Assembly (NCBI GenBank): GCA_963665085.2
Contig: CAXXXS010000001.1
Location: 2,790,001 to 2,854,000 of the forward strand
Direction: 5' to 3'
DNA length: 64,000 bases
From: G963665085 sp963665085
GTDB taxonomy: Bacteria; Bacteroidota; Bacteroidia; Bacteroidales; JAAAOM01
This document shows positions 63,261-64,000 of this stretch, piece after piece. Positions within the stretch are counted from its first letter, which is position 1. The number at the start of each line of letters is the position of its first letter. The notes below the pieces were generated by a model, which searched no databases, had not been told where the DNA came from, and saw nothing but the letters and a program-made list of their open reading frames with translations. The translations under genes were made by a program, and so were the position numbers.

Positions 63261-63297
63261 AATACTAATTAGTTACAGGGGGTAGCTAATTAGTATT
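63261..63297. terminator. perfect 12-bp inverted repeat, bidirectional terminator
   Basis: AATACTAATTAG (63261-63272) pairs with CTAATTAGTATT (63286-63297) around a 13-base loop. It lies between the convergent pepD and alpha/beta hydrolase genes; the right arm includes the stop codon and last codons of the hydrolase. No long T-run follows the arms on the plus strand, while the minus side has ATTTTAT. Confidence 0.55.
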
Positions 63298-64000
63298 TAC
63301 TAATTTTTTAATATAGTGAATTGTTAACTCAGGCTTTTCCCTATGAACATAATGACTTCCTTCTAATTTATAGTGTTTAGCGTTTGTAAATCCTTTAATA
63401 ATTTTCTTTTGATATTTATACCAATGAGGTTCTGTTGCCGAAACTAAAATTATTGGTAAATCACTAGGGATATTTAAATCTTTCATGTAAACCATATTGG
63501 GGATAAACTGATCCCATTCTTTCCAATATTGAGGTTCAAATTTGGTTCTATACCATTCTGTTCCGCCTTCTATATATTCATTAAGCTCTTTTTTTGACAT
63601 GCTCTCCCAGAAATTTTCAGCAGAAGGATCAAGCAGTAATAGTCCAATAACATCTTTTGGATATTCACTTGCAAAGTATCTGCCAATAAATCCACCCATA
63701 GAATGACCTACAAAAACATAGGGAGGATTTATTTTTTCTTGTTTCAGGATGTTTTTTAATTCTGTAACCATGTTTGGTATTGTCCGTTCCTGGTGAGATA
63801 ATCCGGATTTACCAATATCAGCCCTGTCGTACAAAAATACATTGGCAAATTTTGCAACCGAATCCGGAATAGCAGACCATGCTTCAATACTATCCGACAT
63901 GCCATTTTCAAAGATTACAGTAACTTCACCTGTTCCTAATAATTTGATTCTGTGTTTAACTCCATCAACAGTTACATATTTTTCCTGAGAGTATATTTTA
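63286..64000 (-). CDS. alpha/beta hydrolase, 5' end cut by window edge
   Basis: The minus-strand reading frame stays open from 63286 to the last base of the window, so the gene is partial; the start lies beyond 64000. An internal ATG at 63900 is not the start, because the preceding in-frame codons give GTGEVTVIFENG, the typical strand-3/oxyanion segment of the fold. The nucleophile elbow is GHSMGG in YVFVGHSMGGFIGRYFA, the acid lies after the LLLDPSAEN strand region, and a late His is in EGSHYVHREKPE. The substrate is unknown. Relatives are often exported esterases or peptidases, and a signal would be in the missing part. Confidence 0.85.
   Translation of the reverse strand, partial: KIYSQEKYVTVDGVKHRIKLLGTGEVTVIFENGMSDSIEAWSAIPDSVAKFANVFLYDRADIGKSGLSHQERTIPNMVTELKNILKQEKINPPYVFVGHSMGGFIGRYFASEYPKDVIGLLLLDPSAENFWESMSKKELNEYIEGGTEWYRTKFEPQYWKEWDQFIPNMVYMKDLNIPSDLPIILVSATEPHWYKYQKKIIKGFTNAKHYKLEGSHYVHREKPELTIHYIKKLVNTN

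Overview
The window is AT-rich (roughly two-thirds A+T by eye), gene-dense chromosomal DNA from a member of the Bacteroidota. The case rests on family content. There is a type IX secretion type-B C-terminal domain (32018-33496), a TamB gene divergent from tsaD, a DUF4831-type lipoprotein, many SPII lipoproteins, few strong Shine-Dalgarno sites, and several TAnnTTTG-like -7 boxes. A complete Rnf complex, pyrophosphate-type phosphofructokinases and ClC transporters suggest a free-living, probably facultatively or strictly anaerobic member of the Bacteroidia, perhaps Marinilabiliales-like; that placement is inference. No rRNA, tRNA, CRISPR array, insertion sequence or prophage was recognised.

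Layout. 1-8900: a small SpoIIAA-like protein, then a 2624-residue iterative polyketide synthase, the standout gene. Its domain order is KS-AT-ACP-ACP-ACP-KR-DH-PPTase followed by two hot-dog domains that resemble enediyne-type thioesterases. 9-15 kb: proline dehydrogenase, an exported superoxide dismutase, a LolD/MacB-like ATPase, and an NtrC-type regulator/kinase/HAD operon. 15-31 kb: AI-2E-family permease, SiaC-like protein, tsaD, tamB, an ExbB-ExbD-TonB operon, a TSUP permease, glyA and two tandem ClC genes. 31-47 kb: FabK-like flavoenzyme, T9SS cargo, SpoT/Rel, Fur, purA, a glutaminyl cyclotransferase-like lipoprotein, an MFS transporter followed by an unannotated 36-residue membrane peptide, two adjacent phosphofructokinases, SPOR lipoprotein, dihydroorotate dehydrogenase-like protein, CCA-adding-type enzyme and thioredoxin.

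47-64 kb: a ParA ATPase overlapping a small ribbon-helix-helix-like gene with a perfect 16-bp palindrome just after it, then a gene-free stretch with a strong terminator that may carry a small RNA. After that come a GH16 glucanase lipoprotein, xseB, a Cys-rich lipoprotein, the rseC-rnfBCDGEA operon, kdtA, nnrDE, a DUF4831 lipoprotein/HD hydrolase pair, a thioredoxin-fold protein, pepD and an alpha/beta hydrolase cut by the window end.

Most genes are housekeeping: envelope assembly (TamB, KdtA, TonB), energy conservation (Rnf, pyrophosphate-linked glycolysis), nucleotide and tRNA metabolism, and stress signalling. The polyketide synthase is the clear candidate for an undescribed system. It carries its own carrier-protein activating enzyme and release-type domains on one chain, and no tailoring genes lie beside it.
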